Shown one piece after another: positions 1 through 8,382 of a DNA stretch of 37,202 bases. Every line of letters begins with the position of its first letter. Position 1 is the first letter of the stretch. The notes beneath the pieces were generated by a model, which was given only the letters and a program-made list of their open reading frames with translations, had not been told where the DNA came from and searched no databases. A program made the position numbers and the translations under genes. This DNA is from Aequorivita vitellina (GTDB taxonomy: Bacteria > Bacteroidota > Bacteroidia > Flavobacteriales > Flavobacteriaceae). The stretch lies in contig NZ_JAIRBA010000034.1 in the NCBI RefSeq assembly GCF_022008365.1, positions 1 to 37,202 of the forward strand, given 5' to 3'.

Positions 1-13
1 AAAACAAATAGAG

Positions 14-137
14 AATCTGCGATAATCTGCGCAATCCGCGGGAAACTAAAAAATGAAAAGGATCTCCCGCAGATTTCGGTGATTTGCGCAGAAAAGAACA
101 ATACAAAATCCGCGATAATCTGTGTGATCCGCGGGAA
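14..137. repeat. Three-unit intergenic repeat (direct, inverted, direct)
   Basis: Two direct copies of about 31 bp, at 14-44 and 107-137, share the pattern AATC(T/C)GCGATAATCTG followed by ATCCGCGGGAA. A third, diverged copy at 64-92 lies in the opposite orientation and begins CTCCCGCAGATTT. The block ends 11 bases before the first gene. It looks like a member of a dispersed non-coding intergenic repeat family. That it is dispersed is an inference, because only this block is visible here. Adjacent inverted units could fold into a hairpin in RNA. Confidence 0.7.
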
Positions 138-148
138 GCAAACAAAAC

Positions 149-1255
149 ATGAAACGATTTATAGGTTTTATAAAAAAGGAATTCTACCACATCTTTCGGG
201 ATAAGCGGTCGTTGTTTATACTATTTGGCATGCCTATTGCCCAAATATTGCTTTTCGGATTTGCCATTACCAATGAAATAAACAATGTAGATATCGCCAT
301 TTTAGATCACTCAAAAGATGCTACAACCGAAGAAATTATCAATAAGATTTCAGCGTCAAAATACTTCACAATAAATCAAATGATTGCTCGGGAAGCGGAT
401 ATAGAAACCGCTTTCCAAAAAGGAAAAATAAAAGCCGTATTAAATTTTGAAAAAGATTTTAGCAACAATTTAATCAAAGAACAGAAAGCTAACATTCAAA
501 TAATAACTGACGCTACCGACCCAAATACAGCAAATTCGATAACCAATTATATCAACGCAATACTTCAAAATTATCAGCAATATAAAAACCAAGCAATTCA
601 AATTGACTATCAAATAATCCCACAAACGCGGATGGTTTATAACCCGGAACTCAAAAGCGTTTTTATGTTCGTTCCCGGGGTGATGACTATTATTTTAATG
701 CTGGTTTCCGCTATGATGACTTCAATTTCCATCACTCGCGAAAAGGAATTGGGCACAATGGAAATCCTTCTTGTTTCACCTTTAAAACCTTTTCAAGTCA
801 TTATCGGAAAAGTGGTTCCGTATATTTTTCTATCTGTCATAAATGCTGCAGTAATAGTACTTCTGAGCATTTTCATATTTAAAATGCCGGTTCAGGGCAG
901 TTTGTTTTTGTTGGGTGCGGAAAGTGTTTTGTTCATAATCACTTCACTAGCATTGGGGATTTTAATCTCAACTATTGCAGAAACGCAACAAGCTGCAATG
1001 ATGATTTCACTGATGGGTTTGATGCTCCCCGTGATATTACTTTCTGGTTTTATATTCCCAATATCGAGTATGCCTGTGGTGCTTCAAATAATTAGTAACA
1101 TAATTCCTGCAAAATGGTTTATCATCATTATTAAAGGCATCATGTTGAAAGGAGTTGGAATGGTTTATATCTGGAAGGAAACTTTAATCCTCGTTGGAAT
1201 GACCATTTTCTTTATTGGTTTAAGTGTGAAAAAGTATAAAATACGATTGGAATAA
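149..1255 (+). CDS. ABC-2 type transporter permease (YhhJ/YbhR-like)
   Basis: This is an inner-membrane permease of an ABC-2 exporter, 368 aa. The first membrane segment is at about residues 22-42 and is followed by a large extracytoplasmic loop (about 45-165). About five further segments fill residues 170-360. The cytoplasmic signature REKELGTMEILLVSPL after the second segment is typical of ABC2_membrane_3 permeases that pair with an ATPase and a HlyD-type adaptor to export drugs or other substrates. The ATPase and adaptor are not in the window and would be expected just upstream. Its stop codon overlaps the next start by one base (TAATG), so the two permeases are translationally coupled and probably form a heterodimer. 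The substrate cannot be told from sequence. Confidence 0.9.
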   Translation: MKRFIGFIKKEFYHIFRDKRSLFILFGMPIAQILLFGFAITNEINNVDIAILDHSKDATTEEIINKISASKYFTINQMIAREADIETAFQKGKIKAVLNFEKDFSNNLIKEQKANIQIITDATDPNTANSITNYINAILQNYQQYKNQAIQIDYQIIPQTRMVYNPELKSVFMFVPGVMTIILMLVSAMMTSISITREKELGTMEILLVSPLKPFQVIIGKVVPYIFLSVINAAVIVLLSIFIFKMPVQGSLFLLGAESVLFIITSLALGILISTIAETQQAAMMISLMGLMLPVILLSGFIFPISSMPVVLQIISNIIPAKWFIIIIKGIMLKGVGMVYIWKETLILVGMTIFFIGLSVKKYKIRLE

Positions 1256-2376
1256 TGAAGACCATTGGCTACATCATACAGAAGGAATTCAAACAAATCT
1301 TTAGAAATAAAGGAATGTTGCCTATTATATTTATTCTGCCAATTTTGCAACTGGTTATACTCTCAAACGCGGCCACTTATGAAGTAAAAAACATAAAGGT
1401 TGCATATATAGATTACGATCATACCTCATCATCCCGTGCATTGGTTGAGAAATTTAACGCTTCAACTTTTTTTAATGTATTAACCGATTTTCATTCGCAA
1501 GAAATTGCCAGTTCTGCAATGCTAACAGGAGAAGTTGACGTGGTGCTGGAAATACCAAATAATTTTGAACGAAATCTAGTAAAGGAAAAAACCACCGATT
1601 TGTCCATCACCATTAATGCCATTGACGGCGCGGCTGCAGGGGTAACGAGTGGTTATGTAAATCAGATTGTGCAAGGTTTTAACAAAGATGTGAAAATGTC
1701 TATTATGGATATTTCAAAAAAAGCTGAACAACCCGTGACTATTGAGGCAATTCCATCTTTTTGGTACAACACGACATTGGATTATAAAACCTTTATGGTG
1801 CCGGGAATTTTGGTTTTATTAGTAACTATGATTACCCTTTTTCTTTCGGGTATGAACATTGTCCGCGAAAAAGAAATAGGCACTTTAGAACAGATTAATG
1901 TAACGCCCATTCGCAAAAGTCAGTTTATTATCGGGAAGCTTTTTCCCTTTTGGGTAATTGGAATGGGGCTGTTGACCATTGGTCTGATACTCGCAAAAGT
2001 AATTTTCAATACGCCCATGCTAGGCAGTTTAATTCTACTATACGCCTACACTTCTATTTATATTTTAGTAATCCTCGGGATGGGCCTGCTTATTTCAAAT
2101 TTTACCGATACCCAACAGCAAGCCATGTTTATCGCTTGGTTTTTTGTCGTGATTTTTATTTTAATGAGCGGCTTGTTCACGCCAATAGAAAGCATGCCAA
2201 AATGGGCGCAGCTAATTACTGAATTTAACCCAATAAAGTACTTTGTAGAGGTTGTGCGAATGTTATTGTTGAAAGGGTCGGGAATTATGGATATCTTATC
2301 ACAACTGCTTAAAACTTTGCTGTATGCTGTTATAATGAATGGTTTGGCCGTTTGGAGTTATAAAAAAGTAAACTAA
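1255..2376 (+). CDS. ABC-2 type transporter permease (second subunit)
   Basis: This 373-aa permease is a paralogue of the preceding one and has the same architecture. An N-terminal membrane helix lies at about 20-40, an extracytoplasmic domain at 45-175, and a C-terminal bundle of helices at 180-370 with the motif REKEIGTLEQINVTPI. The start overlaps the previous stop by one base, and its own stop overlaps the LOG-family gene in the same TAATG manner, so all three are co-translated. Paired YbhS/YbhR- or YhhJ-like permeases usually act together as the membrane part of one exporter. Neither subunit shows a truncation. Confidence 0.9.
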   Translation: MKTIGYIIQKEFKQIFRNKGMLPIIFILPILQLVILSNAATYEVKNIKVAYIDYDHTSSSRALVEKFNASTFFNVLTDFHSQEIASSAMLTGEVDVVLEIPNNFERNLVKEKTTDLSITINAIDGAAAGVTSGYVNQIVQGFNKDVKMSIMDISKKAEQPVTIEAIPSFWYNTTLDYKTFMVPGILVLLVTMITLFLSGMNIVREKEIGTLEQINVTPIRKSQFIIGKLFPFWVIGMGLLTIGLILAKVIFNTPMLGSLILLYAYTSIYILVILGMGLLISNFTDTQQQAMFIAWFFVVIFILMSGLFTPIESMPKWAQLITEFNPIKYFVEVVRMLLLKGSGIMDILSQLLKTLLYAVIMNGLAVWSYKKVN

Positions 2377-3125
2377 TGGAAAACACCCCTAAATATCATT
2401 TGCAGAATACCGAATCTCCATTTTTAAAAGGGCCGCGTTCCCGGTTAAAGGAGCTATGGTTTACATTTAAAGTGCAGTACAATTTTATAAAAGGGTTTCG
2501 GAAAATGCATTTTATTGGGTCCTGTGTAACGGTTTACGGCTCCGCTAGGTTTACCCCAGATTCCGAACACTATAGAAATGCTGAAAAGATTGGCGCCGAA
2601 CTTTCAAAATTAGGGTTTACTATTATGACCGGAGGCGGTCCCGGCATTATGGAAGTCGCCAACAAAGGAGCTTACGAAGCTGGTGGTTATTCTGTGGGCG
2701 TAAATATTATTCTTCCTTTTGAGCAAAAACCAAACCCATATTTGCACAAGTGGATTGACATTCCATATTTCTTTGTGCGCAAATTCCTGTTGATGAAATA
2801 CTCCTACGCATTTGTGGTAATGCCCGGTGGAATGGGCACTTTGGATGAACTTTTTGAAGCCATTACATTGATACAGACTAAGATAATTCAGCATTTTCCA
2901 ATTGTTATTTTCGATAAAACATATCACAAGGAATTGATTGAACACATTGAATTAATGGTTAAACAAGAAAGCATCAGCCCCGAGGATATGGATTTAATCT
3001 TCGTGACCGATTCCGCAGAAGAAGTAGTAGAGCACATAAAAATTCACGCCATTAAAAGATTTGGATTGGTTAAAGAGCAATACAACCCAAAGTGGTGGTA
3101 TGGGGAAAACCGAAGAAAATTTTAA
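2376..3125 (+). CDS. LOG family protein (TIGR00730, cytokinin riboside phosphate phosphoribohydrolase-like)
   Basis: This 249-aa cytoplasmic Rossmann-like protein carries both LOG-family signatures: GGGPGIMEVANKGAYEAGG (about residues 87-105) and PGGMGTLDE (about 148-156). LOG proteins hydrolyse nucleoside 5'-monophosphates, including cytokinin riboside monophosphates, to base and ribose 5-phosphate. In bacteria the physiological substrate is often AMP or unknown. The roughly 50-residue N-terminal extension before the Rossmann core is common in this subfamily. The gene is fused into the permease operon by a one-base overlap, but a functional link to export is not evident. Confidence 0.88.
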   Translation: MENTPKYHLQNTESPFLKGPRSRLKELWFTFKVQYNFIKGFRKMHFIGSCVTVYGSARFTPDSEHYRNAEKIGAELSKLGFTIMTGGGPGIMEVANKGAYEAGGYSVGVNIILPFEQKPNPYLHKWIDIPYFFVRKFLLMKYSYAFVVMPGGMGTLDELFEAITLIQTKIIQHFPIVIFDKTYHKELIEHIELMVKQESISPEDMDLIFVTDSAEEVVEHIKIHAIKRFGLVKEQYNPKWWYGENRRKF

Positions 3126-3136
3126 AGGGTTAAGTC

Positions 3137-3529
3137 ATGAAAAAAAATAAAATATTGAAAATCGTTGTCGCATTTGTGTTAACTGCCTTTGCTTTACTGA
3201 CTGTGTTTATGAGTAGTTCTGTCCTGTTTGATTGGTTTGGTATTCGTGCTAAAGAGGGAAACTTTGTGCCATTTATTGTGAAAACAAACCTAACAATGGG
3301 TATTGTTTATTTAGTTGCAGCTTATGGTTTTTTAAAATCGAAAAGTTGGGCTTTTTGGTTAATGCTTTCGGCAGCTCTCTTTCTGCTTTTTGCATTCGCC
3401 GCATTTTATATTCACATTCACGCTGGTGGGCTTTATGAAAGCAAAACTATTGGTGCCATGGCGTTCCGGATTGCGTTTACCCTAATAATTGCGGGGCTTA
3501 TTTATAGAACTACAAATAAAAAAACATGA
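3137..3529 (+). CDS. Small integral membrane protein, unknown function
   Basis: A 130-aa protein with four predicted membrane segments (about residues 8-30, 48-66, 72-92 and 102-122) and short loops. No catalytic motif is visible. A His-containing stretch, YIHIHAGG, lies between the third and fourth helices. I do not recognise a named family with confidence; the fold is reminiscent of small four-helix DoxX- or DUF-type proteins. It begins 11 bp after the LOG gene, and its stop overlaps the next start (ATGA), so it belongs to the same operon. Confidence 0.75.
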   Translation: MKKNKILKIVVAFVLTAFALLTVFMSSSVLFDWFGIRAKEGNFVPFIVKTNLTMGIVYLVAAYGFLKSKSWAFWLMLSAALFLLFAFAAFYIHIHAGGLYESKTIGAMAFRIAFTLIIAGLIYRTTNKKT

Positions 3530-4422
3530 TCCGTTTATTCCACATAGTAACATTTTTCTTGTGGATAACTAGCAGTTTTGCCCAGCAAATCGATACCCTG
3601 CCACGACTTTACCTTGCTCAAATCGCCCACATAAATCAGAGTGACAGCTATATAACATTTCCTACAGACATCGGCAATATTGAGCCGCTTATGTTTGAGG
3701 CTAACCTCAACCCAAATTTTGTGGTCAGAAAACGTGCAGATTCCAGAATGATGATGGTGCTAACGCCACAAATTACCATTAGAATGTTTAACGCGGATTC
3801 ATACCCCGTAAAAACGCCCAGCTATATTCCGCAGCTTTCCCTGTATTATTTATTCGGTTATCCCGAAATGGCACATCACACCACTTTATTTGGAAGAATT
3901 GCTCATCATTCCAACGGGCAGGATGGCGATTTTTACAATGGTGATGGTTCCATCAATTTGCAATCGGGAAACTTCGCCACTAATTTTCTTGAAATAGGAT
4001 TTATAGATACCTCATACGGCGCGCAAGTAAATGCAGTGAAATTTTTTAAAAGTTCTTTGGAAATCCATCCCAAAAGTTGGATGCTAAAGGAGATGCAGGG
4101 ACAGTACAGCGGACTTAGATGGCACAATTCGTTTTTTGCTTACAAGCTTCCTTTGGACCGAAATTTTTTCAGTAAAAAAAGAAAGGCTAATTTTTCAGTG
4201 AAAATTGAAACCACTTGGATGTTAGATGAAATAAATGATTTGAAAACCTTTGACAGTAAACGTTTCAGCGGCGCTTTTACATTTTATTACCATCCCAAAT
4301 TTTTGGAGGATATTGGCTTCTTTGTCAAGTATTACCACGGTTTAGATTATTATAATATTTACTTTAGACATCAACTGGATATTATTCGTTTTGGGCTAAT
4401 GACAGAAATTTTGCGGTTTTAA
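3526..4422 (+). CDS. Outer-membrane beta-barrel protein, phospholipase A (PldA)-like
   Basis: A 298-aa protein with a signal peptide (about 1-19, ending SSFAQ), rich in the alternating aromatic strands expected of an outer-membrane barrel. The segment HHSNGQDGD at about 127-135 matches the H-x-S-N-G core of outer-membrane phospholipase A, where the His and Ser form part of the catalytic site. The third active-site Asn, placed about 12 residues later in classical OMPLA, is not obvious. Activity is therefore uncertain and it may be a relative without lipase function. It overlaps the upstream membrane-protein gene by four bases and lies 17 bp before the ATP-cone gene. Confidence 0.6.
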   Translation: MIRLFHIVTFFLWITSSFAQQIDTLPRLYLAQIAHINQSDSYITFPTDIGNIEPLMFEANLNPNFVVRKRADSRMMMVLTPQITIRMFNADSYPVKTPSYIPQLSLYYLFGYPEMAHHTTLFGRIAHHSNGQDGDFYNGDGSINLQSGNFATNFLEIGFIDTSYGAQVNAVKFFKSSLEIHPKSWMLKEMQGQYSGLRWHNSFFAYKLPLDRNFFSKKRKANFSVKIETTWMLDEINDLKTFDSKRFSGAFTFYYHPKFLEDIGFFVKYYHGLDYYNIYFRHQLDIIRFGLMTEILRF

Positions 4423-4439
4423 ATTTAAGTGGAAATTAT

Positions 4440-5282
4440 ATGAAACATAAAATCATATCGATTAAAAAATTCAATGGAGATATTGAAGAGTTTAAGGTTG
4501 AAAAGCTTAAAACTTCACTTAGAAGAAGCAAAGCTTCCGAAAGTGAAATAGACGAAATTGTAGAAAACATAATGCCAACGCTTTACGACGGCATTCCTTC
4601 CAAAGAAATCTATAAAAAAGCTTTTTCACTATTAAAAAAACGCAATAGAATATCAGCTTCAAAATACAGTTTGAAACGGGCAATTTTAGATCTTGGGCCA
4701 ACTGGTTTTCCTTTTGAGCGATTGATTGGTGCACTGCTAAAACATCACGGGTACGCTACGCAAGTGGGCATTTCACTTCAAGGTGAATGTGTTACCCACG
4801 AAGTTGATGTTCTTGCCGAAAAAGACGGCAATACGTATGCGGTTGAATGTAAATTCCATTCAGACCCAAAAGCCGTGAGCAATGTGAAAGTCCCGTTATA
4901 CATAAACTCCCGCTTTCTCGATATTCAAAAACGCTGGAACAGCGACGCTGCGAAAACATCGCATTTAAAACAAGGTTGGTTGGTAACCAACACGCGTTTT
5001 TCTAAAGATGCCATTGACTATTCGCAATGCGTGGGACTTCAATTATTGAGTTGGGATTATCCCGAAAACAACGGAATAAAACAAAACGTAGATAAGTTTG
5101 CCCTCTACCCCATCACCACATTAACAACCTTGACCAAACACGAAAAACACCTTCTAATTGAAAAGAATATTATCCTCACCAAAGAACTTTTCGAGTCGTC
5201 CTTTTTATTGGATAAATTAGGAATATCGCCTGTGAGGAAAAAGAGAGTTTTAAATGAAATTAAAAAACTTTGTAATTTATAA
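4440..5282 (+). CDS. ATP-cone domain fused to Mrr-like PD-(D/E)XK nuclease-like domain
   Basis: A 280-aa cytoplasmic protein. Residues 1-85 read as an ATP-cone, the nucleotide-sensing domain of ribonucleotide reductases and NrdR, including the stretch IYKKAFSLLKK. Residues 86-145 look like a restriction-endonuclease-like core: Glu93 in GFPFERLIGALL, Asp123 in HEVDVLA, and Glu136-x-Lys138 in VECKFH. These have the order and spacing of Mrr-type PD-(D/E)XK enzymes. The C-terminal third is conserved with a paralogue encoded at 10681-11511 but has no named motif I recognise. It sits in an operon between the PldA-like and PycTM genes (12 bp gap to the latter). The domain reading is inferred from motifs; nuclease activity and nucleotide control are untested. 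Confidence 0.8.
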   Translation: MKHKIISIKKFNGDIEEFKVEKLKTSLRRSKASESEIDEIVENIMPTLYDGIPSKEIYKKAFSLLKKRNRISASKYSLKRAILDLGPTGFPFERLIGALLKHHGYATQVGISLQGECVTHEVDVLAEKDGNTYAVECKFHSDPKAVSNVKVPLYINSRFLDIQKRWNSDAAKTSHLKQGWLVTNTRFSKDAIDYSQCVGLQLLSWDYPENNGIKQNVDKFALYPITTLTTLTKHEKHLLIEKNIILTKELFESSFLLDKLGISPVRKKRVLNEIKKLCNL

Positions 5283-5294
5283 TTTAACAGTCCT

Positions 5295-5867
5295 ATGGAA
5301 GAAGAAATTAATAAAGACGACAAATCTGAAAAATTGAAGAAGTACGATTCCCGGGGCGTACAAACTTTATTTAAAACTCTTTCCCGAAACCATTACAATC
5401 TGTTAAAAATGGTGGACAATAAGGCCAGAATAGTACTCACGGTTAACTCAATCATCACCTCGCTGCTCTTAGGGTTGCTGTTTGTGGCCCCAAAATCAGA
5501 AACAGCACCCTTAGATGTCGGCGTGCGAATATTAATCGTCTGCAGTATGCTTTCCATGATTTTTGCACTGTTTAGTATGTTGCCTTATCGGTATTTTGGA
5601 TCGGCCTATAAACAGAGCGGATATAAAGGGACACTGTATGCCGAAAATTTTGCGAAATTATCTCTTTCTGAATTTAAAGTAGAATTTGAACGAATCATGA
5701 TGAAAGGACAAAGCATCTATGACGAAATGATAGCCGATCTTTATTTTCTGGGAAAAAGTATCGCCCGTAAACAGCGGCTTCTTTATATTTCGGTTATTAT
5801 CTTTTTAATTGGGTTGGCAAGTGCAATTGTTTATTCACTTATTAATGGGGTGGTGGAATTTGCTTAA
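5295..5867 (+). CDS. PycTM (DUF5706) transmembrane protein, Pycsar-effector-like
   Basis: A 190-aa protein with three membrane segments (about 47-67, 75-97 and 163-186). Just before the first helix is NHYNLLKMVDNKARIVLTVN, which fits the D-x-K-A...N signature of PycTM/DUF5706. Before the last helix is IADLYFLGKSIARKQRLL, the second conserved block of that family. PycTM domains are membrane effectors in cyclic-pyrimidine (Pycsar) and related anti-phage systems, often with a sensor or an HD phosphohydrolase. Here the domain stands alone and no cyclase lies within the window. It is the last gene of the 149-5867 run, 12 bp after the ATP-cone nuclease-like gene. A housekeeping membrane role is equally possible. 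Confidence 0.75.
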   Translation: MEEEINKDDKSEKLKKYDSRGVQTLFKTLSRNHYNLLKMVDNKARIVLTVNSIITSLLLGLLFVAPKSETAPLDVGVRILIVCSMLSMIFALFSMLPYRYFGSAYKQSGYKGTLYAENFAKLSLSEFKVEFERIMMKGQSIYDEMIADLYFLGKSIARKQRLLYISVIIFLIGLASAIVYSLINGVVEFA

Positions 5868-6406
5868 ACGGTTTTAAGCGAGCTAATGCTTTCGAATAAC
5901 AATAATAAACTACCCAAGCGTGTTTTGTATGCCCACACAAAATATCAATTCAAGCTATAAGTCAAGTGATAAGTATTGGTTTTTTATATAACTACTGAAT
6001 TCTTTTATTCTTTGCAAAATGGAAAAATAAGTGCATCTGTTATTGCGGAAAAATAGTAATTTTTGGGCGATAAAATGAAAACTGAATTTTTTGGTTATTG
6101 TCATATTTTAGAAACGCAGCTAATTTTAACATATATACATGATACTAGGCTTATAGTAGCCTTTGAGTAGGGAAAAGGTAGCACTAGAGTAGCATTAGAC
6201 TAGGCTTAACAGTACATAGAAATAGCATGAACGCTATATAGACACGGAGCCAACCATACATTGATGCGTTTTAAAAGTACATAAAGTGGTTTGAACAGAG
6301 CATTGTTTTGTATGTTTTTTTATACTACAAAGGTTTAATCTAGACTAAAAAATCGTATTGCAATCGCAAGTTCTAAAGAGTATTTTCTTGTTGCCGTCTT
6401 CCAAAA
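5868..6406. other. Non-coding gap of about 540 bp, no gene seen
   Basis: AT-rich DNA between the convergent PycTM and YceI-like genes. I see no credible coding frame, tRNA or Crp/Fnr-type dyad. A short region around 6145-6225 repeats TAG/CTAGG-rich words (ACTAGGCTTA occurs at about 6146 and again, as GACTAGGCTTAAC, near 6208). This could be a degenerate repeat or the remnant of an old element. Transcription terminators for both flanking operons should lie here, but none is clear. Confidence 0.4.
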
Positions 6407-6982
6407 TTATAGCCTGGCTACTAGGTTGAAATCTATTTCAATTTCATCTTTTATCACAATTAAACCGAACATTTTTTTTGGAGGTTCCAAATTAAAATCA
6501 TTAATATTTAATTTCAGCTTCCCAACAAAACGATTTAAAGATGAAGAAATTACATCTATCGGAAAAGTGTATTCCTTTTGCGTTCCTGCAATTGTAATTA
6601 GAACGTGCGCTACTTTTTCATTACTTTTATTAAAGGTAATTTCGTTTAATTCTAAGGTAATATTTGGATACTCTTTGGTGTTGAGCAGGGCATGAAAATC
6701 TTTATTAATAATTTTATGACCACAATTAAAACCTTTGTTTTTTAAAGAAAGAACAGCATTTTTAAAATGAATATTATTCCCGATTCGCTTATAAACCACC
6801 TCTCTACATTCCTCCAAATAATAGGTATTGAATTCACAACCAAACTCGCTAATGTTGGTATCTCCTTTAATTGAAAGTTCGCTACCAGCAAGGATTTCAA
6901 TGGATTTTGTAATAAAATCGTTCTGTGCCCAACCATTAAGGCTGAACATAAAAACCAAGCAATATAGTCCAAAACGATTCAT
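6407..6982 (-). CDS. YceI-like secreted lipid-binding family protein (diverged)
   Basis: A 191-aa protein with a signal peptide (about 1-19, ending NGWAQ). It shows the overall YceI pattern: an early I-x-G-x-(S/T)-N-I motif (SIKGDTNISEFGC), a central block of alternating strands, and a late block FNLEPPKKMFGLIVIKDEI that parallels the FGVDPPTAMFGTI of the YceI protein encoded at 8383-8973. YceI proteins form lipocalin-like barrels that bind polyisoprenoids in the periplasm; the ligand here is unknown. Four or so cysteines distinguish it from its neighbour. It lies downstream of the porin, with a hairpin terminator in the 66-bp gap, so it is either expressed by read-through or has its own promoter. 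Confidence 0.72.
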   Translation of the reverse strand: MNRFGLYCLVFMFSLNGWAQNDFITKSIEILAGSELSIKGDTNISEFGCEFNTYYLEECREVVYKRIGNNIHFKNAVLSLKNKGFNCGHKIINKDFHALLNTKEYPNITLELNEITFNKSNEKVAHVLITIAGTQKEYTFPIDVISSSLNRFVGKLKLNINDFNLEPPKKMFGLIVIKDEIEIDFNLVARL

Positions 6983-6997
6983 AATTCTGTAATTTAT

Positions 6998-7029
6998 AAA
7001 GGTGGAGAAATTTTAGTTCCTCCACCTTT
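6998..7029 (-). terminator. Rho-independent terminator after the porin gene
   Basis: A perfect 10-bp inverted repeat (AAAGGTGGAG at 6998-7007, CTCCACCTTT at 7020-7029) with a 12-base loop. On the minus strand the stem is followed by TATAAATT. It lies 19 bp past the porin stop and before the YceI-like gene, so it would attenuate or separate expression of the two. Confidence 0.75.
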
Positions 7030-7048
7030 GTTTTATTGGTTTAGCAGT

Positions 7049-8344
7049 TTAGAAACTAATTACAGCTTCAAATACAACCCCGTCAAACTTACCTCCATTT
7101 CTGATATCCGAAGCTAGGAAGCCGTCGTATTTTTGGTTTGTATATTCTAATTTAGCCATAATATTCTTAGTCATAAACCAACCGGCAGCAAGGTTAAATC
7201 TAGTAATATCTACTTCTGTTCCACCGGCCATTTCGCCATCAACTAGATTGTAACGTCCACCTACATATAAGTTTTCGTTATTTCCGAAGCGGTAAATAAG
7301 TTCGGCAGCATACTGGTTGAAAGTTCTAGTTTCAAGCTCTGCATCAGCCTTACCTTTAGCCATTTCATAAGTTCCGAAGAATTCAAGTCCTTGGTATTTC
7401 ACAAATGGATTTATCATAAATGCTGTAAGTTCATTTCGCAATCCAGGATTGAATCTACCTGAAGTAAAATTACCTTTAGCACTAGCTCCTTCTTCTTCCA
7501 TTACAAAATAATATCTTGATCCGGCTCTATCTGCGCTGTATAAATAGGCGTTTGCACTTTTATTGGTGTGGTAAACAGACCCTGTGAGTCTAAGTCTTAA
7601 ATCATCATTTATATAATCGTCATACCCTAGTTTAGCAACAATAGATGGATCTGTTTTTTTAGGGTTATCAACGCCTTGGTTCAATTTTCCGTTGGTTACA
7701 CCTAACATACCAATAAAGCCACTTTTAAAGTAATATACCTCTGCACCTACTTCTGTGGTAAAAGCGTCCATTATAAGGTTTCCAACAAATGGGTTGTAAA
7801 TTGCTAAGGCATTATCAGTCCTTCTAAAATGTGCATCACCATAGTTATTTTCCATATGACCAATCTTGATTCTAACATTTTGCATCAAATCTTCCATAAA
7901 ACCTTCACTTACAAAATCTAGTTTGTCAATTTGAATATACCCTCCCTTAACATACGGTTCTGGGTGGTGACGTGAAGACAGGTAAGTTCTTAAATGCATA
8001 GAAACACCATCGTACAATTGCACATCAAGGTCAAGGTTTGCAGTAGGTAAGTTGAAATTACTACCTATTTCAATCAATGAAACTGGGTCGCCATCAGAAT
8101 TTACAGGTGTACCCGTGCTTTCGTGATCGATGGCTTGAAATTGAATTGCAAATGCCCCACCTATGCGTACTTTCACCCCGTCAAACGAAGTTGCTGTATC
8201 TTTTTTGGCTTCAAATTGTTCAATTCCGCGTTGGTCTCGATATCTAAAATTATCTAAATCGCGAGCTTCATTTTCCTGCGCGAGCGCCTGAAATCCAAAC
8301 AGTATCAGTAATACCGTGCTGAAATAATTAATTGCTTTTTTCAT
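7049..8344 (-). CDS. Outer-membrane porin (phosphate-selective porin/OprO-P-like barrel)
   Basis: A 431-aa protein with a signal peptide (about 1-22, ending FQALAQ), then a soluble-looking stretch and a long run of amphipathic strands. It ends in FEAVISF, with the C-terminal Phe that the BAM machinery recognises. Repeated strand patterns such as VGGRYNLVDG and AAGWFMTKNIMAKLEYTNQ are typical of Bacteroidota porins of the OprO/P or DUF3138-like type. The transported solute cannot be deduced. It follows the YceI gene by 38 bp and shares its promoter at 8996-9038, so it is predicted to be under Crp/Fnr-type control. Confidence 0.78.
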   Translation of the reverse strand: MKKAINYFSTVLLILFGFQALAQENEARDLDNFRYRDQRGIEQFEAKKDTATSFDGVKVRIGGAFAIQFQAIDHESTGTPVNSDGDPVSLIEIGSNFNLPTANLDLDVQLYDGVSMHLRTYLSSRHHPEPYVKGGYIQIDKLDFVSEGFMEDLMQNVRIKIGHMENNYGDAHFRRTDNALAIYNPFVGNLIMDAFTTEVGAEVYYFKSGFIGMLGVTNGKLNQGVDNPKKTDPSIVAKLGYDDYINDDLRLRLTGSVYHTNKSANAYLYSADRAGSRYYFVMEEEGASAKGNFTSGRFNPGLRNELTAFMINPFVKYQGLEFFGTYEMAKGKADAELETRTFNQYAAELIYRFGNNENLYVGGRYNLVDGEMAGGTEVDITRFNLAAGWFMTKNIMAKLEYTNQKYDGFLASDIRNGGKFDGVVFEAVISF

Positions 8345-8382
8345 ATTATTAGTTTTAAACTGGGGTTAGATTTATTATTAAA

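Noticed and set aside
1-148. CRISPR array
   Set aside because: The three units alternate in orientation, are few and diverged, and have no uniform spacers; no cas genes are nearby.
1822-1835. GTAAC-N4-ATTAC match inside the second permease gene
   Set aside because: It is in the middle of a coding region with no -7 box 32-33 bp away or gene start nearby; taken as chance.
5862-5879. GCTTAAA/TTTAAGC hairpin across the PycTM stop codon
   Set aside because: The stem is seven AT-rich pairs without a T-tract, so it is too weak to call a terminator.
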